Shown: positions 1 to 9,778 of the stretch, piece after piece
Numbering within the stretch: position 1 is the stretch's first letter
How the letters are laid out: the number at the start of each line of letters is the position of its first letter
Translations under genes and position numbers: made by a program
From: Brachyspira hampsonii
GTDB taxonomy: Bacteria; Spirochaetota; Brachyspiria; Brachyspirales; Brachyspiraceae
Reading direction: 5' to 3'
Length of the DNA: 64,000 nucleotides
NCBI RefSeq assembly: GCF_001746205.1
Contig: NZ_MDCO01000006.1
Coordinates: forward strand, 186,001-250,000
The notes under the pieces: model-generated
The model's database searches: none
Seen by the model: only the letters and a program-made list of their open reading frames with translations
What the model was told of the DNA's origin: nothing

Positions 1-86
1 ATATCATAATTTATATTTTTTTAAATAAAGTATTTTTTTTATAATTTTTGTTATTATATAAGTAACTTTAATTTAGAGGATAAATA

Positions 87-1091
87 ATGATAAAAAATAT
101 TTTATTGATATTGACATTAGTGCTTGTATCTTGTTCATCAGAAATTGTATCACCTAATATTAATAATGATAATGCAGATAATACTGTGCCTTCAGGTCCT
201 ACAGAAGAAGAATTAATAGCAAAATACGGCATAGATATAGGTTTAGACGATGCTGTAATAAGCCAAAAGATAGAAGAAAATTTAAAAGCCTATTATGAAG
301 AGATGGGTTCATATAGATTGATATTTACAGGTGTTCCTAAAGATTATACTCAAAGCACAGCAGAATCACTTTCTATTTTAACAGTAAAATCAGCTGTTAA
401 TGTAGGTACTGCTAAAAATATAGATATTGATATACGAAATATTGATTTTCAGGATAATACCATAAAAACATGTATGTTTTCTGGTGAAACTATTGATGAT
501 ACTATAAATCTTAATTTTATATTTCCAAATAATAAAATAAAAACAATAGAAAGTATGTCTTTTGATAATTTATATAACATAAGAGAAATAATATTACCAG
601 ATTCTGTAACTTCAATAGAAAATGATGCATTTAATAATTGCCAAAATATAGAGAAATTAACATTAGGTAATGGACTTAAAACTATAGGAGATATGTCATT
701 TTTATATAATAATTCATTGAAAGAAGTAGTAATACCAAATTCTGTAACATCAATAGGAATGGGAGCATTTAGCGGAGCACCGATAGAAACATTAAAATTG
801 TCTTCTTCATTGGAATCAATAGGAGACGCTGCTTTTGACACTATTTATATTACAGAACTGACAATACCAGCTTCATTAAAGTCTATAGGAATGCAGGCAT
901 TTGCATTTTCTCAGGAATTAACCACACTTACTTATTTGGGAACAAATCCTAATGATATAAAAGATTCGGGATATATATTTTACTATTGTGATAAACTTAA
1001 GACATTAATACTGCCTAATGCATCAGATATAACAGATAATGCTTGGAAAACTTTCTTAGGCGGAACTTTTACCGATATAAGAAAGCAGTGA
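87..1091 (+). CDS. BspA-like leucine-rich repeat lipoprotein
   Basis: Predicted surface lipoprotein of 334 residues. A short hydrophobic signal ends in a lipobox with the acylated cysteine at residue 16 (LVSC), followed by a Ser/Asn/Pro-rich linker. From about residue 165 to 290 there are five or so repeats of roughly 23 residues with the pattern 'L.IP.SVTSIG..AF', the BspA/LRR_5 type of leucine-rich repeat. This repeat is found in spirochaete and oral or gut bacterial surface proteins that bind host matrix or other bacteria; the ligand here is unknown. An AGAGGA ribosome site precedes the ATG at a normal distance. The gene is single and is followed by about 265 non-coding bases. Family assignment is firm; role in attachment is inferred from the family. 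Confidence 0.88.
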   Translation: MIKNILLILTLVLVSCSSEIVSPNINNDNADNTVPSGPTEEELIAKYGIDIGLDDAVISQKIEENLKAYYEEMGSYRLIFTGVPKDYTQSTAESLSILTVKSAVNVGTAKNIDIDIRNIDFQDNTIKTCMFSGETIDDTINLNFIFPNNKIKTIESMSFDNLYNIREIILPDSVTSIENDAFNNCQNIEKLTLGNGLKTIGDMSFLYNNSLKEVVIPNSVTSIGMGAFSGAPIETLKLSSSLESIGDAAFDTIYITELTIPASLKSIGMQAFAFSQELTTLTYLGTNPNDIKDSGYIFYYCDKLKTLILPNASDITDNAWKTFLGGTFTDIRKQ

Positions 1092-1282
1092 TATAATAAA
1101 TAATATACTTATTTCAAAAACAATTTTATTTATGATTGTGCGTACTAACTCTGTATTCTGTAGATAAACGAAATACTGCATATTTATATACAAAATAATA
1201 AGTTATATAATATGTGAAACATTGCGTTTATAATTTTATACTTAATCTTCTCGATGACTTTTTAAACTATTTATTAAAAAAT

Positions 1283-1332
1283 AAACTCAATATACAGAGT
1301 TTTTTGAAAGCTCTCTATATTGAGTTTAAAAA
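1283..1332 (-). terminator. Rho-independent terminator of the oxidase gene
   Basis: Long hairpin with arms AAACTCAATATA and TATATTGAGTTT plus an inner AGAG/CTCT pairing. Read on the minus strand it is followed by a T-rich run, so it should terminate the leftward oxidase gene. The rest of 1092-1357 shows no gene. Confidence 0.7.
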
Positions 1333-1357
1333 ATCAAATTAATAAAAATTAAACGAA

Positions 1358-2371
1358 TTAAAATCTTACAATTTCTCTAGTTATTTCTTTTAAGCTGTGA
1401 ACTCCGCACATAGTCATAGCATCTTCAAGTTCAGCACCTAATTGTGCAGCATAAGATTGAACTCCTTCTTCTCCTCCGCCGTAAGCAGCTATTACAAAAG
1501 TTCTTGCAATAACAACTCCGTCAGCTCCAATAGCAAGAGCTTTTAATATATCGGCACCGCTTCTTATTCCGCCGTCTACCAATATTTTTATTTTTCCTTT
1601 AACTGCATCAACAATTTCAGGCAGCACTTCAGCAGTAGATGCACATTGATCAAGTACGCGTCCTCCATGATTTGATACTATTATTGCATCAGCCCCAGCT
1701 TCAACAGCCTTTTTAGCTCCTTTTGCAGTCATTATTCCTTTTATTATAAATGGTCTTTGAGCAATCTCTTTTATTTGTTTTAATTCATCAACAGTTTTGC
1801 TTCCAGCCTTTGGAGTAAGATTTTTTAAAAAAGGAAGTCCTGCAGCATCAACATCCATAGCAACAGCAAAAGCATTTGAATCAGCAACTAATTTCATTTT
1901 TTCTTTTATAACATCCATATTCCAAGGCTTAACAGTAGGTATTCCTATGCCGTTTTGTTTTTTTATCATAGTAGTAGCGGCAATCATTACATTAGGATTA
2001 GTTCCGTCTCCAGTAAAAGCAGCAATACCTGCCTCATGACAGGATTTTACTAATATATCATTATATTCTTCTTCCGTATATTTATTTCCATAGTGAAGCT
2101 GAACTGCCCCTACAGGACCTGCAAATATAGGGTATTTGAATTTTTTGCCGAACAGTTCAAAAGAAGTATCAACATCTTCATTAGAGCATATTGTATCCAT
2201 ATTGAGTCTTATCTCTCTCCATTTGTCATAATTTCTAATGGCAACATCTCCTATTCCTTTGGCACCAGGTCCTGGCATACTATTTTTACAAACCTTACCA
2301 TTACATGTAATGCAAGCTTTACAGAAACCCATACAGTCTTTTGCTGTTTCTATAATCTCTTTATAAGTCAT
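1358..2371 (-). CDS. FMN-dependent alpha-hydroxy-acid oxidizing protein with N-terminal Cys cluster
   Basis: TIM-barrel flavoenzyme of the lactate oxidase/dehydrogenase (FMN_dh) family, 337 residues. It should oxidise a small 2-hydroxy acid such as lactate in the cytoplasm; the exact substrate is not visible. The catalytic region SNHGGRVLD matches the family's SNHGGR-LD block containing the catalytic histidine, and ILVDGGIRSGADILKAL is the phosphate-binding end of the barrel. The start is the ATG at 2371 because a strong GGAGG site lies just upstream; an in-frame ATG 24 codons further out has no such site. The N-terminus carries five cysteines spaced C-x3-C-x2-C-x2-C-x4-C (residues 13-28), unlike classic lactate oxidases, suggesting a bound iron-sulfur cluster or metal. 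A terminator follows at 1283-1332. Confidence 0.85.
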   Translation of the reverse strand: MTYKEIIETAKDCMGFCKACITCNGKVCKNSMPGPGAKGIGDVAIRNYDKWREIRLNMDTICSNEDVDTSFELFGKKFKYPIFAGPVGAVQLHYGNKYTEEEYNDILVKSCHEAGIAAFTGDGTNPNVMIAATTMIKKQNGIGIPTVKPWNMDVIKEKMKLVADSNAFAVAMDVDAAGLPFLKNLTPKAGSKTVDELKQIKEIAQRPFIIKGIMTAKGAKKAVEAGADAIIVSNHGGRVLDQCASTAEVLPEIVDAVKGKIKILVDGGIRSGADILKALAIGADGVVIARTFVIAAYGGGEEGVQSYAAQLGAELEDAMTMCGVHSLKEITREIVRF

Positions 2372-2563
2372 AACATTTCCTCCGATGTAATTAAACTGAT
2401 AATAATTCCACATCAATAATACTAAATATAAAAAATAAAACAAGCAAATTTATTAATAACAATTTTTTATAGTATTAAATTATTTTTATAATATAATATT
2501 ATTAGATTAATAAATATGAAATTGGAAATATGAAAAGTCTTAAAAAATAATATGGGGTGTATC

Positions 2564-4819
2564 ATGAATAATAGTAATAATAGTATTGAAGAATTATTAA
2601 ATAAAGCTAAGGAATCATTTGAAAATAAGGATTATGAAAAAGCTATTGAATATATTGATAAAGTTATATTTTATAATGGTGATTCTTATGATCTTTATCA
2701 TAATAGAGGATTAGCAAAATTAAATTTGCGTTTATATGAAGAAGCTATAAAAGATTTTGATAGAGCTATTGAGCTTGGAGATTATAATTCCTATTATGAA
2801 AGAGGATTGGCTAAATTTTATATGGCTTTTTATAAAGAGGCAATAGAAGATTTTAATAAAGTTATAGAATTAGATAAAAATGATACATCAAGTTTTGCAT
2901 ATAACACTATTGGTTTATGTAAATACAATCTAAATGAATTTGATGAAGCTTTAAAATATTATGATAAAGCTATAGAAACAAATCCTAATCTCATTATCGC
3001 CTATCATAACATTGCTTTGTTAAAACATTCTATGGATTTAGATGATGAGGCTTTGTCTTATTTAAATAAGGCTTTAGAAATAGATCCTAATAATATTGAA
3101 ACATATTTAAAAATTTATTCTATAAAATTAGATTTAGGTTTAGAGCAGGAAGCTAATGAATATTTAAATAAAATTATAGAAATGTATCCTGATGACCTTT
3201 ATATTTATGACAGAATAGGAAATATAAAAATTGATGCAGGATATATGGAGGAATCTTTAGAATATTTAAAAAAAGCATTAGAAATAAATCCTAACTTTAT
3301 TGATGCATATTATGATATTGCTTTTGCTTTGCATAAATTAAATTTAAATGATGAGGCTTTATCTTATTTAGAAAAATCACTTCAAATTTCTCCTAATAAT
3401 GCAGATACTTATTTTAAAATATTTTTAATTAAAAGAGCTTTAAGAGATTATGACGGAGCTTTATCTTGTTTAGAAAAAATACTTGAAATAGATAATACTG
3501 ATGTTGCTATTTATAATGAAATTGCTTTGATAAAAATAGAATTAGAATTATATGATGAAGCTTTATATTATTTGGATAAGGCTTTGTATATAGATAATAA
3601 TAATGCTGAAATATATAATACTATTGGTTTGGTTTATCATTATAAAAGAAATTATGAAGAAGCTATTAAAAATTTCAATAAGGCTTTAGAGTTAAATACT
3701 TATATGGACATGGCATATTATAATATTGGTTTATCATATTATGAAATGCATGATTATGAAAAAGCTATTGAATACTATAATAAGGCATTGGAGATAAATC
3801 CTCAATATTCAGCTGCTTATATTAATTTGGGGCTTATTGAGCATAATCTTGGAAATTATCAAGAAGCAATTAACTATTATAAAAGAGCATTAGAAATAAA
3901 TCCTCATTATAGCTTATCTTATTATAATATTGCTCTTGCTGAAATGAGTTTAGAAGATTATGATAAGGCTTTGGAAGATTTTAATCATGCTTTGGAATTG
4001 GGCTATGATGAAGCAGATATTTATACTAATATTGGGCTTATATATTCAAGAGAGGCTATATATGATAAAGCTGTAGAGTATTATAATAAAGTATTAGAAA
4101 TAGATCCTAATAAACTTAGCACCTATTATAATATTGCTTTTTGTTTATCTAATATGAACAGATATGAAGAGGCTTTGCAAATATACGATAAAATAATAAA
4201 AGAGTATCCTGATAATTTTGATGTTTATTATGAAAGAGGATATACTAAATATAGAGCATTAAAGTATGAAGAAGCTATAAAAGATTTTGATATACTGATA
4301 AATAAAAATCCTAATCATTTTAATGCTTATTATTGCAGAGGCTGTTCTAAAAAGTATTTAAAAAATTATGCTGAAGCTATTTCAGATTTAGACAAAGCTA
4401 TAGAATATAATCCAAATAATCCAGACTATTACAGTGAAAAAGCTTCTTGTTATGATTATTTACATCAATATAGAGAAAGTATCGAAAATTATAATAAAGC
4501 TATTGAGTTAAATAATAATGATTGGTTTGTATATATTTTAAGGTCTAAAGTAAAATTTCTTTTATCAAAAGAGAATAATTTAGAAAATAAAACAGATGAG
4601 AAGAAATCATTTTTTGGTAAAATCATATCAAAAATTAATCAATCACAAAAATGTTATAGTGATTTAGAAAAATCAGCATTAGATGATTTGGAGAAATCTT
4701 ATAAGTTAGCTTTAGAAGATGAATTTAATCTTATGGTATTCAAAGATATTATAAAAGAGGAATTTACAGATATAGATTTAGCAGCTGAATTTTGTAAAGA
4801 TAAAAATATTTCTTTATAA
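2564..4819 (+). CDS. Large TPR repeat protein
   Basis: A protein of about 751 residues built almost entirely of 34-residue tetratricopeptide repeats, roughly 19-20 in a row. The consensus is 'Y.EAI..YNKALEINP....AYYNIGL', with a short degenerate C-terminal domain after about residue 680. TPR arrays are protein-binding scaffolds; no catalytic domain or signal peptide is visible, so it is probably cytoplasmic. I chose the ATG at 2564 because GGGGTG lies a few bases upstream; the ATG at 2552 would add four residues and has no good ribosome site. The next gene, 37 bases downstream, is another TPR protein, probably co-transcribed. The binding partner is unknown. Confidence 0.85.
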   Translation: MNNSNNSIEELLNKAKESFENKDYEKAIEYIDKVIFYNGDSYDLYHNRGLAKLNLRLYEEAIKDFDRAIELGDYNSYYERGLAKFYMAFYKEAIEDFNKVIELDKNDTSSFAYNTIGLCKYNLNEFDEALKYYDKAIETNPNLIIAYHNIALLKHSMDLDDEALSYLNKALEIDPNNIETYLKIYSIKLDLGLEQEANEYLNKIIEMYPDDLYIYDRIGNIKIDAGYMEESLEYLKKALEINPNFIDAYYDIAFALHKLNLNDEALSYLEKSLQISPNNADTYFKIFLIKRALRDYDGALSCLEKILEIDNTDVAIYNEIALIKIELELYDEALYYLDKALYIDNNNAEIYNTIGLVYHYKRNYEEAIKNFNKALELNTYMDMAYYNIGLSYYEMHDYEKAIEYYNKALEINPQYSAAYINLGLIEHNLGNYQEAINYYKRALEINPHYSLSYYNIALAEMSLEDYDKALEDFNHALELGYDEADIYTNIGLIYSREAIYDKAVEYYNKVLEIDPNKLSTYYNIAFCLSNMNRYEEALQIYDKIIKEYPDNFDVYYERGYTKYRALKYEEAIKDFDILINKNPNHFNAYYCRGCSKKYLKNYAEAISDLDKAIEYNPNNPDYYSEKASCYDYLHQYRESIENYNKAIELNNNDWFVYILRSKVKFLLSKENNLENKTDEKKSFFGKIISKINQSQKCYSDLEKSALDDLEKSYKLALEDEFNLMVFKDIIKEEFTDIDLAAEFCKDKNISL

Positions 4820-4856
4820 ATTTGATTATTATGAATTGTAGTTATAGGAGTTAAAA

Positions 4857-5915
4857 ATGGCAGCAATAACTAATTTTTTATTTATGCAGCATGTAAAAGA
4901 ATCTAAAAACAAATTAGAAAATTTCAAAACAGAATTAAATAAATGTGTAGATGAGTTTAATAATTTTTTGAATAATATTGATGCAGAAAACTATTCTGAT
5001 TTTGATGATTTTAACGACAGAGCAAAAACTTTTAATGAAGAATTAAATAAAATAATTTCAGATAAAACATATCTTATAGGCAGTTTCACAAATATAGTTG
5101 ACAATCAGAAAAAAGTTGATATTGATGGTTTAAACAATCTTACTGATTATAATGATTATAATTCTAAAGGTATTCATAAAAGTGCTAATGGACAATATTT
5201 AGAAGCTATAAAATATTATGATGAAGCCATAAAGTTAAATCCTAATATGACAGATGCTTATTATAATAAAGCTATTGCCAAAACTAAACTTGGACTTTTA
5301 AAAGAAGCTATAGAAGAATATGATAAGGCTATAGAGTTAAGGGATGATTATGCAGATGCTTATTATAACAGAGGACTTCTTAAAAGCGATTTAGGACTTT
5401 TAGAAGAAGCAATAAAAGATTTTGATAAAGCTTTATCAATAGATCCTAATTTGTTTGATGCTTATAATAATAAAGGAGTATTAGAAAATGAGTTAGGACT
5501 TTTTAAAGAAGCAATAAAAGATTTTAATAAAGCTATAAAAATATCAGATGATGATGCGGTTATTTATAACAACAGAGGTAATTCAAAATATAATTTAGAG
5601 CTTTATGAAGAATCTATTAAAGATTATGATAAAGCTATAAAATTAAATCCTAATTATGCTTTTGCATATAATAATAGGGGAAATGCCAAAGATAATTTAG
5701 GTCTTTATGAAGAGGCTATAAAAGATTTTGATAAGGCTATAGAATTAAAACCCGATTATGCAGATGCTTATAATAATAGAGGCTATTCTAAAGAAAATCT
5801 AGGTCTTTATGAAGAGGCTTTAAAAGATTATAAAAAGGCTTTAAAATTAGATCCTAGTAATGAATATGCTAAAGAAAATATCAAATATCTTAAAAAAGAA
5901 TATGGCTTGAAATGA
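4857..5915 (+). CDS. TPR repeat protein with N-terminal helical domain
   Basis: 352 residues. The first 90 or so are charged and helical with no repeats (possible coiled coil). From about residue 98 to the C-terminus there are seven consecutive 34-residue TPR units of the form 'LGLYEEAIKDFDKAIEL.P.YADAYNNRG'. The repeats are more alike than those in the upstream TPR gene, which suggests recent internal duplication. A clear AGGAG site precedes the ATG. It lies 37 bases after the previous TPR gene and probably shares its transcript. Likely an adaptor or scaffold; no enzyme motif is present and partners are unknown. Confidence 0.85.
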   Translation: MAAITNFLFMQHVKESKNKLENFKTELNKCVDEFNNFLNNIDAENYSDFDDFNDRAKTFNEELNKIISDKTYLIGSFTNIVDNQKKVDIDGLNNLTDYNDYNSKGIHKSANGQYLEAIKYYDEAIKLNPNMTDAYYNKAIAKTKLGLLKEAIEEYDKAIELRDDYADAYYNRGLLKSDLGLLEEAIKDFDKALSIDPNLFDAYNNKGVLENELGLFKEAIKDFNKAIKISDDDAVIYNNRGNSKYNLELYEESIKDYDKAIKLNPNYAFAYNNRGNAKDNLGLYEEAIKDFDKAIELKPDYADAYNNRGYSKENLGLYEEALKDYKKALKLDPSNEYAKENIKYLKKEYGLK

Positions 5916-5984
5916 ACTGTAATATATTATTTTTTGAAAAATTATAAAAATTAATAGACTTATATTTAATAAATTTATTCTAAT

Positions 5985-6183
5985 TGCCCACCCTCTAGGC
6001 TTTATAATACCATTTGCAATTTTTATATTATACTTCTTTATAATTTACACTGTTATTAATAAACCCCACCCTAGATTTATTTAAATTTATAATATACATA
6101 ACGCACGTTAAGCGAAATCATTAAATATAGATTGATTTGTAATTCTAATTTTAATATATATAAAATTTTATTAACCGTGCGTT
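5985..6183 (+). repeat. Modular A+B intergenic element, copy 1
   Basis: Module A runs from GCCCACCCTCTAGGC to CCCCACCCTAGA. Module B is bracketed by ACGCACGTTAAG on the left and TTAACCGTGCGTT on the right, which are inverted relative to each other, with about 70 AT-rich bases between. It fills most of the gap between the TPR pair and the MATE gene. The same two-module layout recurs at eleven other places in this window. Confidence 0.75.
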
Positions 6184-6302
6184 TAATTAAAAAAATAGTA
6201 TAGAATAGTAAAAATAATTTTTCTTTTTACTATTCAATTAATTATTATTTGGTTTATAATATTGCTGTAAGTTTAATTAAATAATAGGTGTTAAAAATAT
6301 AA

Positions 6303-7664
6303 ATGGCTAATCATATAGGAACAGATCTCACAGAAGCAAAAGTTGTTCCAACATTATTAAAATTGCTCATACCAATATTGCTGTCAAATATGCTCAATGT
6401 TGTATATAATATAGTAGATAGTATTTGGATAGGCAATATTATAGGACCGCTTGGACTTTCTGCTGTTGCGGTAAGTTTTCCAATAATGCTTATCATGGGA
6501 TCTTTTGCATTTGGTGTAAATATGGCAAACGGAGTTATAGTATCGCAATATTATGGAGCTAAAGATTATGATACTGTAAGCCATGTTATAAAAGTATCTA
6601 CCACTTTGGGAGTTATAATACTTGTTACTGTCGGAGCTTTAATGCTGATATTTTCAAGAAATATATTGGTAATGATGAAAACTCCTGAAAATGCTATGGA
6701 TATGGCATTAATATATTTAAGAATATCTATCTTGGGTATGCCTTTTGCTTATACTTATTTTTTTATTTCTTCTATATTAAGAGCCGTAGGAGATACTGTA
6801 AGACCATTAATATTTTTGATTGTATCATCTATAATTAACATAATATTAGATCCTATACTGATAAAAGGTTTTTGGATAATACCGGCAATGGGACTGCAAG
6901 GTGCTGCTATTGCTACGGTAATTTCCCAATTTACTTCTGTATTTATAAGTACAACATACCTTAGAATAAAAAACAGCTTTATAAAAATTAATCCTTTTAT
7001 ATTTACATTCGATTTGAATATGACTAAAAAAATACTGAAATTAGGAATACCTATTTCATTCAATCAGTTTATAGTAGCATTCGGCTGGCTTGTTATAACT
7101 AGGCTTATAAGCAGTTTTGGGGAAGCTGCAAGTGCAACAGTTGCCATAGTAAATAGGGTAGAATCTCTCTTTATAATGCCTATGGGAGCTTTGGGAAATG
7201 CTGTTATGACAATGTCGGCACAGAATATCGGAGCTAAAAAATTAGAGAGAGTAAAAGAAATTCTAAAAAGCGGAATTATTATAGGGATTATAATTTCTTC
7301 TATTATGAGTATATTTTCAATAACTAATCCATACTTACTTATAAGAATGTTTACAAAAGATACTCAAGTTTTTGAATATGCAAGAAGTTATATTTATACT
7401 ATAATGCCTATATTTATTTTTTATTCTGTGATGTTTGTATGTAATGGTGTTATAAACGGAGCAGGAAAAACTATAGTAATAATGGCTTTCACCACTTCAA
7501 CAACATTAATTTTAAGAACAATTTTAGCCTATGCATTATCTCCGCATTTTGAACTTGTGGGTATATGGCTTTCTATGGGTATATGTTATATAATTAATAC
7601 TTTCTTTAGTATGTATTATTTAAAATCTAACAAATGGCAGAAAAATGCAAATATTACAAACTAG
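6303..7664 (+). CDS. MATE family efflux transporter
   Basis: Integral inner-membrane exporter of 453 residues with about twelve hydrophobic segments. It begins with the family's characteristic 'PTLLKLLIPILLSNMLNVVYNIVDSIWIG' region, which I recognise as the first helix pair of MATE proteins (the NorM/DinF/VmrA-like branch). The conserved 'GALGNAVMTMSAQNIGA' stretch opens the second half. MATE proteins expel cationic drugs or metabolites in exchange for Na+ or H+; the substrate cannot be told from sequence. An AGGTG lies some 13 bases before the ATG, longer than usual. The gene stands alone after repeat copy 1, with the symporter gene following 148 bases on. Confidence 0.9.
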   Translation: MANHIGTDLTEAKVVPTLLKLLIPILLSNMLNVVYNIVDSIWIGNIIGPLGLSAVAVSFPIMLIMGSFAFGVNMANGVIVSQYYGAKDYDTVSHVIKVSTTLGVIILVTVGALMLIFSRNILVMMKTPENAMDMALIYLRISILGMPFAYTYFFISSILRAVGDTVRPLIFLIVSSIINIILDPILIKGFWIIPAMGLQGAAIATVISQFTSVFISTTYLRIKNSFIKINPFIFTFDLNMTKKILKLGIPISFNQFIVAFGWLVITRLISSFGEAASATVAIVNRVESLFIMPMGALGNAVMTMSAQNIGAKKLERVKEILKSGIIIGIIISSIMSIFSITNPYLLIRMFTKDTQVFEYARSYIYTIMPIFIFYSVMFVCNGVINGAGKTIVIMAFTTSTTLILRTILAYALSPHFELVGIWLSMGICYIINTFFSMYYLKSNKWQKNANITN

Positions 7665-7812
7665 TAAATTAAAAAAATATTGTTATTTTTGAAAATAATC
7701 TAAAAATTTTTGTATTTTTTACAAAAAGATGGCTTTTTTTAATTAAAAAAATATTATAATGAGTTATTCGTATTTTTTATAAAAAACAAAAAATATTTAA
7801 GGAGTTTTAATT

Positions 7813-9243
7813 ATGGGAGGAACTATAGTAATAATTATAGTGGTTATATATTTAATAGCCATGCTTCTTATAGGCGTGTACTCTAGTAAGAAAATCAGTA
7901 ATAGTAATGATTTTGCATTAGCCGGAAGAAATTTAGGACCTGTACTTTTGGCTGGAACTTTAGCTGCTACAAATATAGGAGGCGGTACTTCCTTAGGTTT
8001 GGCAGAACAGGCTTATGGTAAATGGGGGCTTTCTGCTGTTTGGTATGTAATAACAGCTTCTATTGCATATTTAGTTCTTGCTTTTTTGGCTCAGAGATTT
8101 AGAAATGCAATGGTTACTACTGTATCAGAATATTTTTATAAAAGATACGGAAAGGCTAATGCTTTGGTAACTTCTATAATAATGGGACTTCCTATGATAG
8201 GTATAACAGCCGCTCAGATAATAGCTTCAGCAAGTATTTTGACTGTTATGACAGGCTGGAATTATAAATTGTCAGTAGTAATAGTTACAATAGTAGTTAC
8301 TGCGTATTCATCTATGGGAGGACTTTGGGGCGTTGCTTTTACCGATTTAATTCAAGGCTCATTAGTATTTATAGGAAGTTTAGTTGCTATACCTTTTGCT
8401 TTACATTATGCAGGCGGTTTTGAACATGTGGCAGCAAATTTAACATCCGCTCAAAAATCTTTTACAGCAGGTATGGGCTGGCCTACTATAATATCTTTAA
8501 CTATAATGTATATTGCATCATATTCAGTTGGTCCTGAAATAAGTCAGAGATTCTTTTCTGCTAGGGACTCTAAATCTTTAATGATAGGTTCTTTAGCAGG
8601 AGGATTAGTATGTATATTGTATTCATTATTTCCAGCATTTTTAGGTTTGATAGCTTCAAGTGTAGTTAAAGACGGACTTATTACTTCTGAACTTCTTACT
8701 TCTGAAGGTACAAGATATATTTTGCCTGTTTTAGCCATTCACACTATGCCTCCTGTTATAGTTGGATTATTGTTTTCTGCCTTAATATCTGCTACTATGT
8801 CATCTGCTGACTCTGATATGCTTGCAGTGTCAGTAATTGCCACAAATGATATATATAAAAAATACATTAATAAAAATGCCACTGATAAACAATTACTTTT
8901 TTTAGGAAGAGCATGTATGATTGCAGTTGGGCTTATATCTATGTTTATAGCTTTTAAAGCTTCAAACTTAATAACAATACTTATGTTCTCATTTAGTTTG
9001 AGAGCAGCAGGAGTATTCATTCCATATTTATTTGGAAACTATACAAATAAAAAACTTTCTGCGGCTGCTAGTATGGGATCATTGATAGCCGGAAGTGTTG
9101 TTACAATATTCTTCCAATACAATAAAAATATCAATTTATTCGGAGTTGACCCTATAATACCTGGCATAGCTGCAAGCTTAATAGTATTTTTAGTTCTCTC
9201 TGCTATAATACAGCCTAAGCCTGATGCTTCAAATACAAAATAA
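7813..9243 (+). CDS. Sodium:solute symporter (SSS family)
   Basis: 476-residue inner-membrane transporter with about thirteen hydrophobic helices. The N-terminal segment 'FALAGRNLGPVLLAGTLAATNIGGGTSLG' is the signature of the sodium:solute symporter family (pantothenate, proline, sialic acid and similar uptake systems), which fold like LeuT. The unwound first helix and the Na+ site residues in 'SALISATMSSADSDMLAVS' are present. The substrate is unknown. A strong AAGGAG ribosome site lies eight bases before the ATG. A hairpin terminator closes the transcript at 9268-9309, so the gene is likely monocistronic. Confidence 0.9.
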   Translation: MGGTIVIIIVVIYLIAMLLIGVYSSKKISNSNDFALAGRNLGPVLLAGTLAATNIGGGTSLGLAEQAYGKWGLSAVWYVITASIAYLVLAFLAQRFRNAMVTTVSEYFYKRYGKANALVTSIIMGLPMIGITAAQIIASASILTVMTGWNYKLSVVIVTIVVTAYSSMGGLWGVAFTDLIQGSLVFIGSLVAIPFALHYAGGFEHVAANLTSAQKSFTAGMGWPTIISLTIMYIASYSVGPEISQRFFSARDSKSLMIGSLAGGLVCILYSLFPAFLGLIASSVVKDGLITSELLTSEGTRYILPVLAIHTMPPVIVGLLFSALISATMSSADSDMLAVSVIATNDIYKKYINKNATDKQLLFLGRACMIAVGLISMFIAFKASNLITILMFSFSLRAAGVFIPYLFGNYTNKKLSAAASMGSLIAGSVVTIFFQYNKNINLFGVDPIIPGIAASLIVFLVLSAIIQPKPDASNTK

Positions 9244-9267
9244 AAACTTGATTAAAATATAATAAAA

Positions 9268-9309
9268 GCAGATAGAAGATATATAAATCTTTTATCTGCC
9301 TTTATTTTG
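9268..9309 (+). terminator. Rho-independent terminator of the symporter gene
   Basis: GCAGATA-g-AAGAT pairs with ATCTT-t-TATCTGC around a short A/T loop and is followed by CTTTATTTTG. It lies 25 bases past the symporter stop codon. Confidence 0.8.
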
Positions 9310-9354
9310 TGTGAGATATTTTTATGATATATTTTGAGTTTTGTATTAATTAAA

Positions 9355-9609
9355 TTATAAAGCAGGTGCATGCTTTCCTTTGTTGGGGCCATTAGGATGT
9401 TTGAGACAATAACCATTTACTAATGACTGTAAAGATTTGTTTTTAGCTCCGCAATACTTACAAAAATATTCAGACTTTTCACCGCCTTCATAAAGTTTAT
9501 GCTTACCCTTGTTAGGGCCATTAGGGTGTTTTAGACAATAACCGCTAGTAAGTGAAGCTATAGATGAGTATTTAGCACCGCAGTATTCGCAGTAAAAGTT
9601 TTGAGCCAT
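9355..9609 (-). CDS. Small duplicated zinc-binding protein
   Basis: 84 residues made of two tandem copies of one unit of about 40 residues. Each unit reads 'CxYCGAK...SL..GYCLKHPNGPNKGKH', so each has a CxxC pair, a third Cys and a His spaced as a plausible single-zinc site. The ribosome site AAAGGAGG is very strong and supports expression. Function is unknown; such mini zinc modules often bind nucleic acid or protein. It is transcribed leftward, opposite to the symporter whose terminator lies between them. About 170 bases separate it from the next lipoprotein gene. Confidence 0.75.
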   Translation of the reverse strand: MAQNFYCEYCGAKYSSIASLTSGYCLKHPNGPNKGKHKLYEGGEKSEYFCKYCGAKNKSLQSLVNGYCLKHPNGPNKGKHAPAL

Positions 9610-9724
9610 AAAAAGCCTCCTTTAATTTTGTTATGTTTTAATTATACAGCATGTTTGCGACAAAAACTGTCATAATTTTTAAGAATTTTATTTTTTGTAT
9701 AAATATAAAAAGCCATACAAAAAT

Positions 9725-9760
9725 AAAAGGCTTCACCTGAAAATACAGGCAAAGCCTTTT
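9725..9760 (-). terminator. Terminator of the 9.8 kb lipoprotein gene
   Basis: AAAAGGCTT pairs with AAGCCTTTT, and an inner CCTG/CAGG stem closes the loop. It lies 19 bases beyond the lipoprotein stop on the minus strand. Symmetric A and T tracts make it potentially bidirectional. Confidence 0.75.
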
Positions 9761-9778
9761 AACTAAAAATATGATTGA

